Part shown: positions 6,247-13,168 of the stretch, one piece after another
Layout of the letters: every line of letters begins with the position of its first letter
Numbering within the stretch: the first letter of the stretch is position 1
Source: Chloroflexota bacterium
GTDB lineage: Bacteria; Chloroflexota; UBA6077; JADZDV01
Direction: 5' to 3'
Assembly: GCA_020850915.1 (NCBI GenBank)
Contig: JADZDV010000047.1
Coordinates: 1 to 13,442, forward strand
DNA length: 13,442 nucleotides
Translations under genes and position numbers: made by a program
The notes under the pieces: generated by a model
What the model was told of the DNA's origin: nothing
The model's input: only the letters and a program-made list of their open reading frames with translations
Databases searched by the model: none

Positions 6247-7269
6247 TCAGGCTGATGGGACGACGCCGGCCAGCCAGACAAGGTAGAAGATGAAGCCGAG
6301 GTACAGCAGCCCACCGAGGCAGAGCACACCGGGCGTGAGACGCTTCTGGAAGACGAGCATACCGTAGACGAGCAGCGTCGAGGCCAGCGCCATCACCGCG
6401 CTGGTCAGGCCAGGGAGGTCCAGCACCCAGTCCGTCAGCCAGAGCCCCACAGTGACCGGGATGCAGCTCTGGAAGACCATCGCGCCGGTGATGTTGCCGA
6501 GCGCAAGGGTGTCCTTACTGCTCCTGATCCAGACGACGCTGTTGAACTTCTCTGGCAGCTCCGTCGCCAGCGGGGCGAGCACCAGCGCGAGCACCAGCGG
6601 CGGGATGTGGAGGCTGTGGGCGATCAGCTCCACGTTCGCCACGAACACCCGCGACCCGGCCACCATCAGCGCCAGGGCGATGCCGATCTGCGCCAGGACC
6701 ATGACCATGCTCGGCCGCTCCGCGTTGGGCGCGAAGCGCAGCGGCGACAGCTCCGACTCCAGCGCCTCAGAGCCGCCCTCGGAGCTGAGCGTTCGCCAGA
6801 CGTAGTAGCCGTACAGGCCGATCAGCAGGGCGCCGACGCCGATCTTCACAGCGTGCAGGCCGATGAACGACGACAGGATCGCCAGCGTGTAGACGATCAG
6901 GAAGAAGCGGACGTCCCGTTCGAGGATGACCGCGTTCACCCGCACCTCGCGGGTGCGGCGGCCACGCGCGGCGTAGAAGTAGATGGAAGCGCCGGTGACA
7001 AAGAACGCCGCGGTCGCGAGCATGAAGGGAGCGCCCAGAATGGCGCCGATGCCGACCTCGTGGGACGCCTCGCCGTCACCAAAGACAATTGCGACGATCG
7101 GCAGGACCGTCTCGGGAAGGGCCGTTCCCACGGCGGCCAGGATGCTGCCAACGGCGCCCTCGCCGAGGTCGAGCTTCTTACCCAGCCATTCCACGCTGTT
7201 GGTGAACAGCTCCGCCGCCACCAGGACAACGGCGATCGCGACGACCAGCCAGACAACGCTCAGCGCCAA
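6247..7269 (-). CDS. Na+/Ca2+ exchanger (CaCA) family antiporter
   Basis: Inner-membrane cation antiporter, 340 aa, about ten hydrophobic spans arranged as two homologous halves. The alpha-1 repeat is GSILAAVGTALPE (41-53) and the alpha-2 repeat is LAPLATELPE (231-240) followed by GNITGAMVFQ (258-267); Glu53 and Glu240 are the family's ion-binding acids. The usual alpha-2 GSN(I/V)F(N) is replaced by GAMVFQ, so exchange of calcium should not be assumed. A hydrophilic loop at about 161-187 separates the halves. The start is a TTG at 7269 with GGAG seven bases upstream; no other start fits before span 1. It stands alone between the GH63 gene and glgC on the same strand. Confidence 0.9.
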   Translation of the reverse strand: MALSVVWLVVAIAVVLVAAELFTNSVEWLGKKLDLGEGAVGSILAAVGTALPETVLPIVAIVFGDGEASHEVGIGAILGAPFMLATAAFFVTGASIYFYAARGRRTREVRVNAVILERDVRFFLIVYTLAILSSFIGLHAVKIGVGALLIGLYGYYVWRTLSSEGGSEALESELSPLRFAPNAERPSMVMVLAQIGIALALMVAGSRVFVANVELIAHSLHIPPLVLALVLAPLATELPEKFNSVVWIRSSKDTLALGNITGAMVFQSCIPVTVGLWLTDWVLDLPGLTSAVMALASTLLVYGMLVFQKRLTPGVLCLGGLLYLGFIFYLVWLAGVVPSA

Positions 7270-7350
7270 GGAGCTACTCCGCGGGGATGCGCCCTGGGGG
7301 TTGTCGGCGAGGTTCGACCGTACGACACTCGCGGGCTGGCGCTCCCTTTC

Positions 7351-7356
7351 ATTGTA
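7351..7356 (-). promoter_or_regulatory. Candidate -10 box for the antiporter gene
   Basis: The - strand reads TACAAT, giving a leader of about 75 bases to the TTG start. The perfect 10-bp palindrome CGAGTACTCG (7371-7380) covers the -35 position, so an activator or repressor may bind there. Confidence 0.35.
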
Positions 7357-7363
7357 CTGGTAG

Positions 7364-7397
7364 TCGGGTACGAGTACTCGGGCTGGGTACTACCCGA
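7364..7397. repeat. Interrupted dyad in the GH63/antiporter gap
   Basis: TCGGGTA (7364-7370) and TACCCGA (7391-7397) form 7-bp inverted arms around the palindrome CGAGTACTCG (7371-7380) and a second GGGTAC. It may be an operator for the antiporter, or a stem ending the upstream carbohydrate operon. Confidence 0.5.
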
Positions 7398-7436
7398 TGA
7401 TGTTGCAGCGCCGGACGCCCCTACGGCGGTGCCGGC

Positions 7437-8708
7437 TCACACGAGGTCCAGAACGAGGGCGCTCCAGCCGAAGCCATCCGCGCCGTAGCCCTGGCCGGAG
7501 AACGGATGGTAGAACTCACGCAAGCCACCCCGCGCCACCAGCGCGAACGTACGCTCCGCGAGCTCCCGGGCGAGAGGATCGTAGCCGTGCTGGCGCAGAC
7601 CGTGGACCAGGAACCAGTTGGTGTTCACCCAGGTGGGACCGCGCCAGATCAGACCGGAGGCGTAGTCCGGCTCGAAGCTCGGCTCACAGGCCGCCACGGA
7701 GGGGACGGGGTACGGCAGCCAGAACTCCCGCTCGTTGAGCAGGTGCTCCTGGACGAGGCGCGCTGCCACGTCAGCCTCCAGCTCGGACAGGACCAGGGGC
7801 ATGAGCGCGCTGATGGTGAGAGTCCCCGCGGGCTGGCGGTCCGCGCCCGCGTAGTCGAAGAAGCAGCCACGCTCGGCACTCCAGCAACGCTCCATCAGGG
7901 TCGCCAGGCCGCGCTGGCGTCGCTGGCGCGGGATCGCTGCCGCGCTCGACGCGTTCGGACCAACGCTGTCAGAGCCGTCTAACGCCACGAGCCGCTCGAG
8001 CGACTCGAGACCCTGGAGGTAGATGGCGTTGACCAGGACGTCGGTCCAGACAAAGCGGTCGAGGGCTACCAGGTCGCGATGGCACGGCCAGCGGCCAGCG
8101 TACGCTCCGATCAGGCGCGCCATGGCCGCTTTGAGCCCCGGATCGTCGAGCGTCTCCAGGCCAAGCAGTGCATCGTACTTCGGGCAGGCGTCCATCCCGG
8201 ACTCGTCGGGCTGGAGGATGGCGATCAGTCCCGCGCCATCCGGGTCTCGTTCGCGCGCTAGCCAGTCGTAGTAGCGCCAGACGACGGGCAGCGTCTCACG
8301 TAGGAAGCTCTCGGAGCCGCCCGCCGCCATCACTCGCTCCAGGGCCAGTGCGAGGACGGGCGGCTGGATCGTCGCCGTGCGCCAGTGATCCAGCAGACTC
8401 ACACTGTAGCTCGCCAGCGCCGCCGCGTGGGAGGCGCGCTCCCAGAGCAGGATGTGCGGGATAAAGCCGTCGGGCTCGGCGGCGCTGAGGAGTGAGCGCA
8501 GCTCGCTCTCCGCGAGGCGGACGTCCACGTGGGAGAGGGCGATGGCGTGGAAGCAGGAGTCCCAGAACCACTGGAAGGGGTAGGCCCGCGGGGAGGGACA
8601 GACAAAGTCGAACGAGCGGCCGTCCCAGGCCGCGCGGCCGCGCCGGCGGTTCTGCGTCAGGACACGTCGGGCTTCCGCGAAGGCCACGTCACGATCGGCC
8701 GCGCTCAC
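7437..8708 (-). CDS. GH63 glycosidase, glucosylglycerate/mannosylglycerate hydrolase-like
   Basis: An (alpha/alpha)6-barrel glycosidase resembling the GH63 enzymes that hydrolyse glucosylglycerate or mannosylglycerate to sugar plus glycerate. Landmarks in the 423-aa product are the WFWDSCFHA motif (Asp50), QPDESGMD with probable catalytic acid Asp173, GLIWRGPTWVNTNW, and a C-terminal EFYHPFSGQG whose Glu398 should be the catalytic base. The order and spacing match those solute hydrolases. No signal peptide: cytoplasmic. The start is the GTG at 8708: it overlaps the TGA of the alpha/beta hydrolase gene as GTGA and has GGAG five bases upstream. A longer GTG reading from 8774 would overlap that gene by 70 bp. 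It is the last gene of the cassette. Which of the two solutes, or another alpha-glucoside, cannot be told by eye. Confidence 0.88.
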   Translation of the reverse strand: MSAADRDVAFAEARRVLTQNRRRGRAAWDGRSFDFVCPSPRAYPFQWFWDSCFHAIALSHVDVRLAESELRSLLSAAEPDGFIPHILLWERASHAAALASYSVSLLDHWRTATIQPPVLALALERVMAAGGSESFLRETLPVVWRYYDWLARERDPDGAGLIAILQPDESGMDACPKYDALLGLETLDDPGLKAAMARLIGAYAGRWPCHRDLVALDRFVWTDVLVNAIYLQGLESLERLVALDGSDSVGPNASSAAAIPRQRRQRGLATLMERCWSAERGCFFDYAGADRQPAGTLTISALMPLVLSELEADVAARLVQEHLLNEREFWLPYPVPSVAACEPSFEPDYASGLIWRGPTWVNTNWFLVHGLRQHGYDPLARELAERTFALVARGGLREFYHPFSGQGYGADGFGWSALVLDLV

Positions 8709-9736
8709 AGGATCTCCAGGCAGACCTGGTAGACGTGGCTGTACAGCTTCCACGCTTCTGCGACGAAGCTCCATGGCGGAAGCGGACGGTCCGGCATGAC
8801 GTGGCTGAACAGCTCGAACTCCGTGTACCGCCGGACCGTGCCGGGCGGGGCCTCCGCCACCAGTCGGCGCGACTCCGTGTAGGGAATGTAGGCATCGGAG
8901 CGATCGTGCATGACGTAGAGACGGCTGGCCAGTCGATCGAGGTGGGTGCTGGGCGAGATGGCGCGCAGCCGCTCCAGCACGGCGGGGGGCAGCGCGGCCA
9001 GGTCCGCGTCCACCGCCTCCGGGTGGTCGCGGTCCAGCAGGCGCACGATGGTCTGCGCGTCGCTGCCCAGTTCGCCAAGCTCCTCGCGGGCTGTTTCGTC
9101 GCCACCCAGATAGAGCCGGGTCAGCAGCTCTCCTTCCGGCCCCGCGGGCAGCGATTCGACGAGCTGCTTCTTGAAGACCCAGAGCGTCAGGTCGCTCGGC
9201 TCCCAGGGCTGGGGGCCCTGCTCGGTCTGGATCTCCCGCGCCACGACGGACCGAAGAAGACGCCGCGCGTCGTCGTAGGCCCCGAACGGGTTGACGAATG
9301 CCAGCCGGTCTCGAATCCGCTCGTCCTCAGCGCTCAGCAGGGCGATGGAGCCGCCCACGGAGAAGCCGACGATGCCGACCCGGGGCGGATCGACCTCTGG
9401 CTGGTCGGCCAGGAAGCGCACAGCTTCGATGAGCGTGTCGGGCTCGCGCGGGTCGATCGTGCCAGACGCGAGCGCGGAGGACTCCGGAATCATGACGACC
9501 GCGCCGGCGCGGCTGAGACCGTCCGCCAGCCGGGTCAGGACCGGGTCGCGCCGCGAGAAGCCGACGGCGCCGAGGAACAGTACCAGCGCGCCGTGCTTCC
9601 CGCCGCCAGCCGGCAGGTAGACGTCGGCCTCGACATGGCCCGAGGCGACGTCATAGTTGTGCTCCACTGTGCGCGGCGGGCTGCTGATGAGGGTGAGCGG
9701 GCGAACGGGCGAGCCGGGAAAGAGGTCAGTCAGCAC
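8705..9736 (-). CDS. Alpha/beta hydrolase
   Basis: A 343-aa serine hydrolase of the alpha/beta fold. The nucleophile elbow is GFSVGG (Ser126), the acid is Asp281 in MHDRSDAYIP and the base is His312 in ELFSHVMPDR. The inserted region at about 150-260, between elbow and acid, is long and would form a cap domain. There is no signal peptide, so cytoplasmic esterase or acyl-hydrolase activity is likely; in this operon a role in removing acyl groups from a sugar substrate is plausible but inferred. The GTG start at 9736 is nine bases after the stop of the 43-aa microprotein and has no Shine-Dalgarno site, so translation probably depends on the gene before it. Its TGA overlaps the GTG of the GH63 gene. 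Confidence 0.85.
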   Translation of the reverse strand: MLTDLFPGSPVRPLTLISSPPRTVEHNYDVASGHVEADVYLPAGGGKHGALVLFLGAVGFSRRDPVLTRLADGLSRAGAVVMIPESSALASGTIDPREPDTLIEAVRFLADQPEVDPPRVGIVGFSVGGSIALLSAEDERIRDRLAFVNPFGAYDDARRLLRSVVAREIQTEQGPQPWEPSDLTLWVFKKQLVESLPAGPEGELLTRLYLGGDETAREELGELGSDAQTIVRLLDRDHPEAVDADLAALPPAVLERLRAISPSTHLDRLASRLYVMHDRSDAYIPYTESRRLVAEAPPGTVRRYTEFELFSHVMPDRPLPPWSFVAEAWKLYSHVYQVCLEIL

Positions 9737-9745
9737 GAGGACCGT

Positions 9746-9877
9746 CTACGCGGCGACCTGGACCGGGTGCAGCGAAATGAGCAGCCCGATCAGACCCAGG
9801 ACGACCAGGACTCCGAGCAGCAGCCGTTGGCCGCGAGTCGGTCGACCGACGGTCGGCCGGGAGCGGGCTGGGCTCAC
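9746..9877 (-). CDS. 43-aa single-span membrane microprotein
   Basis: A small gene between the GH2 and alpha/beta hydrolase genes. Its GTG at 9877 overlaps the GH2 TGA as GTGA, and its TAG ends nine bases before the next GTG. The product has an arginine-rich N-terminus (6 Arg, no acidic residue, in the first 18), then a clean hydrophobic span LLLGVLVVLGLIGLLISL at residues 19-36, and a short neutral tail HPVQVAA. Positive-inside rules put the N-terminus in the cytoplasm. I recognise no family. It may anchor or regulate the soluble enzymes of the operon, assist an unseen transporter, or serve mainly to couple translation. The span is too regular and the junctions too exact for chance, but the reading is short, so confidence is moderate. 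Confidence 0.7.
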   Translation of the reverse strand: MSPARSRPTVGRPTRGQRLLLGVLVVLGLIGLLISLHPVQVAA

Positions 9878-11943
9878 CGGCCCGCGGGACGAGGGAGTAT
9901 CTCGAGCTCGCGGGCGTTGGCCGCGAGCAGCTCGTCGCCGGAAGAGAAGATGGCGGCGAAGAGACTGTACCGCCCCGGCGGGGCGTCCGCCGGGGCGCGC
10001 CAGGGGCTGAAGCCCTCCTCGACGCGGTGGACCGCGAGGACGCCATCAGCCGGCACCTCCGGTAGCTTCCGATACTCGATCCAGAGGGTCGTCTCGGCGG
10101 AGTCCTTCAACCCGAAGGCGTAGGTGAGATCGTGGAGCGACCGTGGCAGGTCGTTGACGACCCAGAAGCCGGCCTGGATCTCCGCCCCCGCCATAGCGTT
10201 CTCGCGCCGCAGGTCGATGAGGGGCAGCAGCGGCTGGTAGGCGCGGCGGAGCGCCTCATAGCCGAGCTTCGGACGCCGCTGGTAGTCCAGCACCGCCCAG
10301 CTCATGGCGTCCCAGCACTCCATGAACATGAACTGGAACAGGCCGGTCATCGGCGCGTGTTTCGCCCGGCGATAGCTCTCGATCGCCACCTGGAGCAGAC
10401 GCGCCTGGTAGCGCTGGCTCGCCTCGATCAGCGCGTCGAGCGGCTCATTCGGCGAGAGCTTTGCCACGTGGAACGTCTGGTCGTACTGGAAGTCGTGGTA
10501 AGCCCACGCCGACCAGCGCGGCGGCGACAGCTCGTCGCTCGCCAGCATCGTTTCAAGCGCCTCCCGACAGGGCAGCGCCTGCGCGCCGAACTCGCTGACG
10601 AACGGCGCCGCTGGCAGGGCGCGGAACTCCTCGACAGCGCTCCAGTACCAGCCGGGATAGGGGTGGGTGTGGAAGTCCGACGCTTCGAGGACCGGCCGGC
10701 TGCGATCGACCGCCTGGAGCGACTCCGCGAGCCGCGGAGCGAGGCTGTGCCGATTGTCGGACGGCTCGTTGTGGCAGCACCAGAGGGCGATGCTCGGGTG
10801 GTTGTAAAGATGGCGCCCCATGGCGGCAACCTGACGGCAGGCCTCGGCGACGAACTCTGGCGTCTCGCGGTAGCTCCACTGGAGGGCGAAGTCTTGCCAG
10901 ACGAGGATGCCGGCTCGGTCGCACGCGGTGTACAGCTCGTCGCGGTTGACGTGGGCATGGACCCGGACCGCGTTGACGTTGGCCTCTCTCAGGAGCTGGA
11001 CGTCGCGAGCGATCGCCTCGTCCGTGTACGTGGAGAGCCACTGGGTCGGGATGACGTTCGTGCCGCGTGGGAAGAAGCGCCGACCGTTCAGCCACCAGGT
11101 CGTGTCCGCTTCGATCCGCAGCTCGCGAACGCCAAACACCGCGCTCATGCCATCCGCCTCCGCGTCCGGCGCGGTGGGCTCCACCTCCGCGCGCAACCCG
11201 TACAGGCGCGGCTCGCCCTGGTCCCACGGCCACCACAGGCGTGGCTCCGGCAGGTCTAGCTCGTACCGGAGCTCCTGCCGGCCGGCCTGGAGCGAGAACG
11301 TCTCCTCCAGTCGGAGCCCCTGGGCGCGCAGGCGCAGCCGAGCCGGTCCTTGCTCGACAGCGTCGAGCTCCATCGCGACGGTCAGACGAGCCGGGGCGTC
11401 CGGCCGGTCGCCCGGACGGGCGTGCACACGCAGCGCCGCCAGATGGGCGGCCGGCAGGAAGCGCAGCTCCACGCGGTTCCAGATGCCGCCGGTGCCCTCG
11501 TCCTGGCCCCGCGCCGGGTCCCAGGCGCCCGGTCGGCAGTCGTGATGCTGGAAGATCCCCTTGATCAGCCGCTTGCGGTCAGGCCAATCGCCAGGCGCTT
11601 CGCGCGGCGCGGCCACGCGGACCAGTAGCTCATTGTCCTCTCGGAGCAGCCGGGTCACTTCGAAGGCGAACGGCTCAAAGTAGCCCTCGTGCCTCCCGAG
11701 AGGCTCGCCGTTCAGCTCGACGGCCGCGAAGTAGTCCACGCCCAGGAACCAGAGAAATGCCCGTCGTCCTGCCGCGAGCGCCGGGCAGGAGAAGCGCCGT
11801 CGGAACTGGACGGCGCCCGCGTAGTTGGGCAAGCCGGCGAGGTGCCAGTTGGACGGCACCCGGATAGTCTGCCAGTCGCGGCCCGGCGGCTCGGCGGGCT
11901 GACACTGCCAGGTACCGGACAGATCGAGTGTTTCGCGCGCCAC
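9874..11943 (-). CDS. GH2 glycosidase, beta-mannosidase-like
   Basis: A 689-aa family GH2 retaining beta-glycosidase. Domain order is an N-terminal jelly-roll sugar-binding domain (about 1-165, including PSNWHLAG and GGIWNRVEL), an immunoglobulin-like domain (about 166-275), then the TIM barrel from about 276. The barrel shows RGTNVIPTQW, NAVRVHAHV, GILVWQDF, the acid/base in HNEPS (Glu393) and the nucleophile in FVSEFGAQ (Glu451). The WQDF and SEFG wording is closer to beta-mannosidases than to LacZ. A C-terminal beta-domain follows from about 600. No signal peptide, so cytoplasmic. The GTG at 11943 has no Shine-Dalgarno site but has TATAAT exactly six bases upstream, suggesting leaderless transcription. 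It leads a four-gene cassette and its TGA overlaps the microprotein start. Exact sugar specificity is unproven. Confidence 0.9.
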   Translation of the reverse strand: MARETLDLSGTWQCQPAEPPGRDWQTIRVPSNWHLAGLPNYAGAVQFRRRFSCPALAAGRRAFLWFLGVDYFAAVELNGEPLGRHEGYFEPFAFEVTRLLREDNELLVRVAAPREAPGDWPDRKRLIKGIFQHHDCRPGAWDPARGQDEGTGGIWNRVELRFLPAAHLAALRVHARPGDRPDAPARLTVAMELDAVEQGPARLRLRAQGLRLEETFSLQAGRQELRYELDLPEPRLWWPWDQGEPRLYGLRAEVEPTAPDAEADGMSAVFGVRELRIEADTTWWLNGRRFFPRGTNVIPTQWLSTYTDEAIARDVQLLREANVNAVRVHAHVNRDELYTACDRAGILVWQDFALQWSYRETPEFVAEACRQVAAMGRHLYNHPSIALWCCHNEPSDNRHSLAPRLAESLQAVDRSRPVLEASDFHTHPYPGWYWSAVEEFRALPAAPFVSEFGAQALPCREALETMLASDELSPPRWSAWAYHDFQYDQTFHVAKLSPNEPLDALIEASQRYQARLLQVAIESYRRAKHAPMTGLFQFMFMECWDAMSWAVLDYQRRPKLGYEALRRAYQPLLPLIDLRRENAMAGAEIQAGFWVVNDLPRSLHDLTYAFGLKDSAETTLWIEYRKLPEVPADGVLAVHRVEEGFSPWRAPADAPPGRYSLFAAIFSSGDELLAANARELEILPRPAGR

Positions 11944-11949
11944 GAGCGC

Positions 11950-11955
11950 ATTATA
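11950..11955 (-). promoter_or_regulatory. Consensus -10 box at the head of the GH2 cassette
   Basis: The - strand reads a perfect TATAAT six bases before the GTG at 11943, placing the transcript start at or next to the start codon. The -35 region is poor. An inverted repeat, CTGGCG (11964-11969) and CGCCAG (11981-11986), spans the spacer/-35 region and could be an operator. Confidence 0.55.
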
Positions 11956-12034
11956 GGTCCGACCTGGCGACGTGACTTCGCGCCAGCACCCCGTCAGACG
12001 TACGATGTTTTCAGGTCACTCGGGCGCGACGTGA

Positions 12035-12064
12035 TTGCAACAGACGCGCGGCTCGCGATAGCAT
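12035..12064 (+). promoter_or_regulatory. Promoter-like site P1 (upstream twin)
   Basis: TTGCAA (12035-12040), an 18-bp spacer and TAGCAT (12059-12064). The -10 lies inside the 16-bp sequence GCGATAGCATTCCGCC (12055-12070), which recurs exactly 246 bp downstream with the same -35 spacing. A transcript from here would run through the inverted-repeat region towards the deacetylase gene. Confidence 0.4.
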
Positions 12065-12093
12065 TCCGCCTCGCAAGCACGACCGTCTCGTGG

Positions 12094-12272
12094 GCGCGCA
12101 TGGGTGCCCGTCAGAGTCTTGCGAGCGTGGTCGCAACCCCCAGGGGTTCCTGACGCGCCCCCTCCCCTGGGGCTCCTCGATCCAGCCCCATCGCCCCCTG
12201 GTCGGGTAGACCTGGGCGCTATTGGGATGGCTGCGACAACCATGCAAGCAACTGACGGACACCCGGCGCGCA
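12094..12272. repeat. Diverged inverted repeat with internal hairpin
   Basis: The arm at 12094-12140 pairs imperfectly with the arm at about 12229-12272. Perfect blocks are GGGTG/CACCC, CCGTCAG/CTGACGG, CTTGC/GCAAG and GTCGCA/TGCGAC, all in the correct order. The loop holds another perfect 9-bp pair, CCCCAGGGG (12137-12145) and CCCCTGGGG (12164-12172). Together with the bounding direct repeats this may be a structured leader RNA or a small non-autonomous repeat element. Confidence 0.6.
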
Positions 12273-12280
12273 TAGGACGA

Positions 12281-12310
12281 TTGCCATCAATGTGTCGCCA
12301 GCGATAGCAT
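12281..12310 (+). promoter_or_regulatory. Promoter P2 for the polysaccharide deacetylase gene
   Basis: TTGCCA (12281-12286, five of six to consensus), an 18-bp spacer and TAGCAT (12305-12310). Transcription would begin near 12317, leaving a leader of about 25 bases that contains the GGGGA ribosome-binding site. The architecture is the same as P1 246 bp upstream. Confidence 0.5.
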
Positions 12311-12341
12311 TCCGCCCACCTGGGGGACGTCTGGGGATGGA

Positions 12342-13148
12342 ATGACACGCGTCGTCTCCGTGCTAGGAGCACTCGCCAGACTGCTGCTCGCGAGCGCCGT
12401 CCCTCGGGCAGCTCACGCGGCGCCCCAGGCGCTGCTGCCCAACACCGCCAACGCGATGGGGTATCCGTCCACGAGCGGCCTCGCCGAGCCCGGGGCGCCG
12501 ATCGTGTGTCCGATCCTCTACTACCACGAGACGTTTGGTCAGGCAGGGTTTGAGGCACACCTTGCCGCCTTCCTTCAGAGCGGCTATCTGCCGGTCCCCC
12601 TCGGCTCGCTGGTCACCGCGCTCGAGAACCACCAGCCGGCGCCGCGCGGCTGTATGGTGCTGACGTTCGACGACGGGCTGCTGAGTCAACTGAGCGGGGC
12701 CGTGCCCGTGCTGCAGCGGTATATGGTGGGGGCCACGTTCTTCGTGATGCAGTCCTTTGGCGATGGCGTGCATCGCTACATGACGCCGGACAACATCCGA
12801 GCGCTGCGCGACGCCGGCTTCGAGATCGGCTCGCACACGGTCAACCACGCCAGCCTGGTGTCGCTGCGCAGCCTGAATTTTGGCGCGTACCTCGCCGAGA
12901 TCTTCGACTCCAGGAAGCTGCTCGAATCGATGCTCCAGCAACCAGTCCGGCTCTTTGCCTATCCATACGGGAGCTGGGATGCCGCCGCGACCCGCGACCT
13001 GGAGGCGGCCGGCTATCGCGCGGCGGTCACCACCGTGCCCGGAACCAACCAGCACTACAGCGAACGCTTCTTGCTGCCGCGGATCACCGCCAGCACCGCG
13101 GAGACGGCCGGCGTCGTGCTTCGCCGTATCGCCGACAACAGCCGCTAG
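12342..13148 (+). CDS. Secreted polysaccharide deacetylase (carbohydrate esterase family 4)
   Basis: A 268-aa exported enzyme that should remove N- or O-acetyl groups from envelope or extracellular polysaccharide. Residues 1-26 are a signal peptide (basic start, hydrophobic ALARLLLASAV, probable cleavage after AHA). The CE4 NodB domain follows: ILYYHE (58-63), motif 1 LTFDDG (107-112, base Asp110, metal Asp111), motif 2 SHTVNH (164-169, metal His165 and His169), AYPYGSWD (206-213) and LPRI (245-248). No lipobox is visible. The ATG at 12342 has a GGGGA site five bases upstream. It is divergent from the GH2 cassette and preceded by two promoter-like sites of identical layout. The short NodB-only architecture resembles IcaB/PgaB and peptidoglycan deacetylases; the target is not determinable here. 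Confidence 0.92.
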   Translation: MTRVVSVLGALARLLLASAVPRAAHAAPQALLPNTANAMGYPSTSGLAEPGAPIVCPILYYHETFGQAGFEAHLAAFLQSGYLPVPLGSLVTALENHQPAPRGCMVLTFDDGLLSQLSGAVPVLQRYMVGATFFVMQSFGDGVHRYMTPDNIRALRDAGFEIGSHTVNHASLVSLRSLNFGAYLAEIFDSRKLLESMLQQPVRLFAYPYGSWDAAATRDLEAAGYRAAVTTVPGTNQHYSERFLLPRITASTAETAGVVLRRIADNSR

Positions 13149-13168
13149 CGAGCGGCCGGCCGCTCGCT
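13147..13168. terminator. Perfect 22-bp palindrome at the deacetylase stop codon
   Basis: A perfect GC-rich palindrome centred on GGCCGGCC begins inside the TAG of the deacetylase gene. It could form a stable stem ending the transcript, but no U-tract follows, so the terminator call is tentative. Confidence 0.3.

Larger units (their letters stand above)
12055..12316 (+). repeat. Exact 16-bp direct repeats bounding the intergenic region
   Basis: GCGATAGCATTCCGCC occurs at 12055-12070 and 12301-12316 with no mismatch. Each copy is preceded, 16 bases upstream of it, by GATTGC, while the intervening 16 bases differ between copies. This is the pattern expected of two promoters or binding sites under constraint rather than a recent simple duplication. 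Confidence 0.75.

Noticed and set aside
4996..6255. 419-codon open frame on the + strand
   Set aside because: Antisense mirror of glgC, rich in Val, Asp and His with no motif; glgC is unambiguous on the other strand.
8709..8774. N-terminal extension of the GH63 protein from GTG 8774
   Set aside because: It would overlap the alpha/beta hydrolase gene by 70 bp, whereas GTG 8708 has GGAG and a GTGA junction.
8492..10123. 543-codon open frame on the + strand
   Set aside because: It lies antisense to the GH63, alpha/beta hydrolase, microprotein and GH2 genes, is Arg/Gly/Asp-rich and matches no fold; a GC-rich shadow.
10132..11259. 375-codon open frame on the + strand
   Set aside because: Antisense to the catalytic part of GH2, whose NEP and SEFG motifs are intact.
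12055..12316. CRISPR-like spaced repeats
   Set aside because: Only two copies 246 bp apart, with inverted repeats between them and no cas gene.
12016..12558. 180-codon open frame on the - strand upstream of the deacetylase
   Set aside because: Spans the promoters, the inverted repeat and the antisense of the signal peptide; its repeated AECYR peptide is just the 16-bp repeat translated twice.
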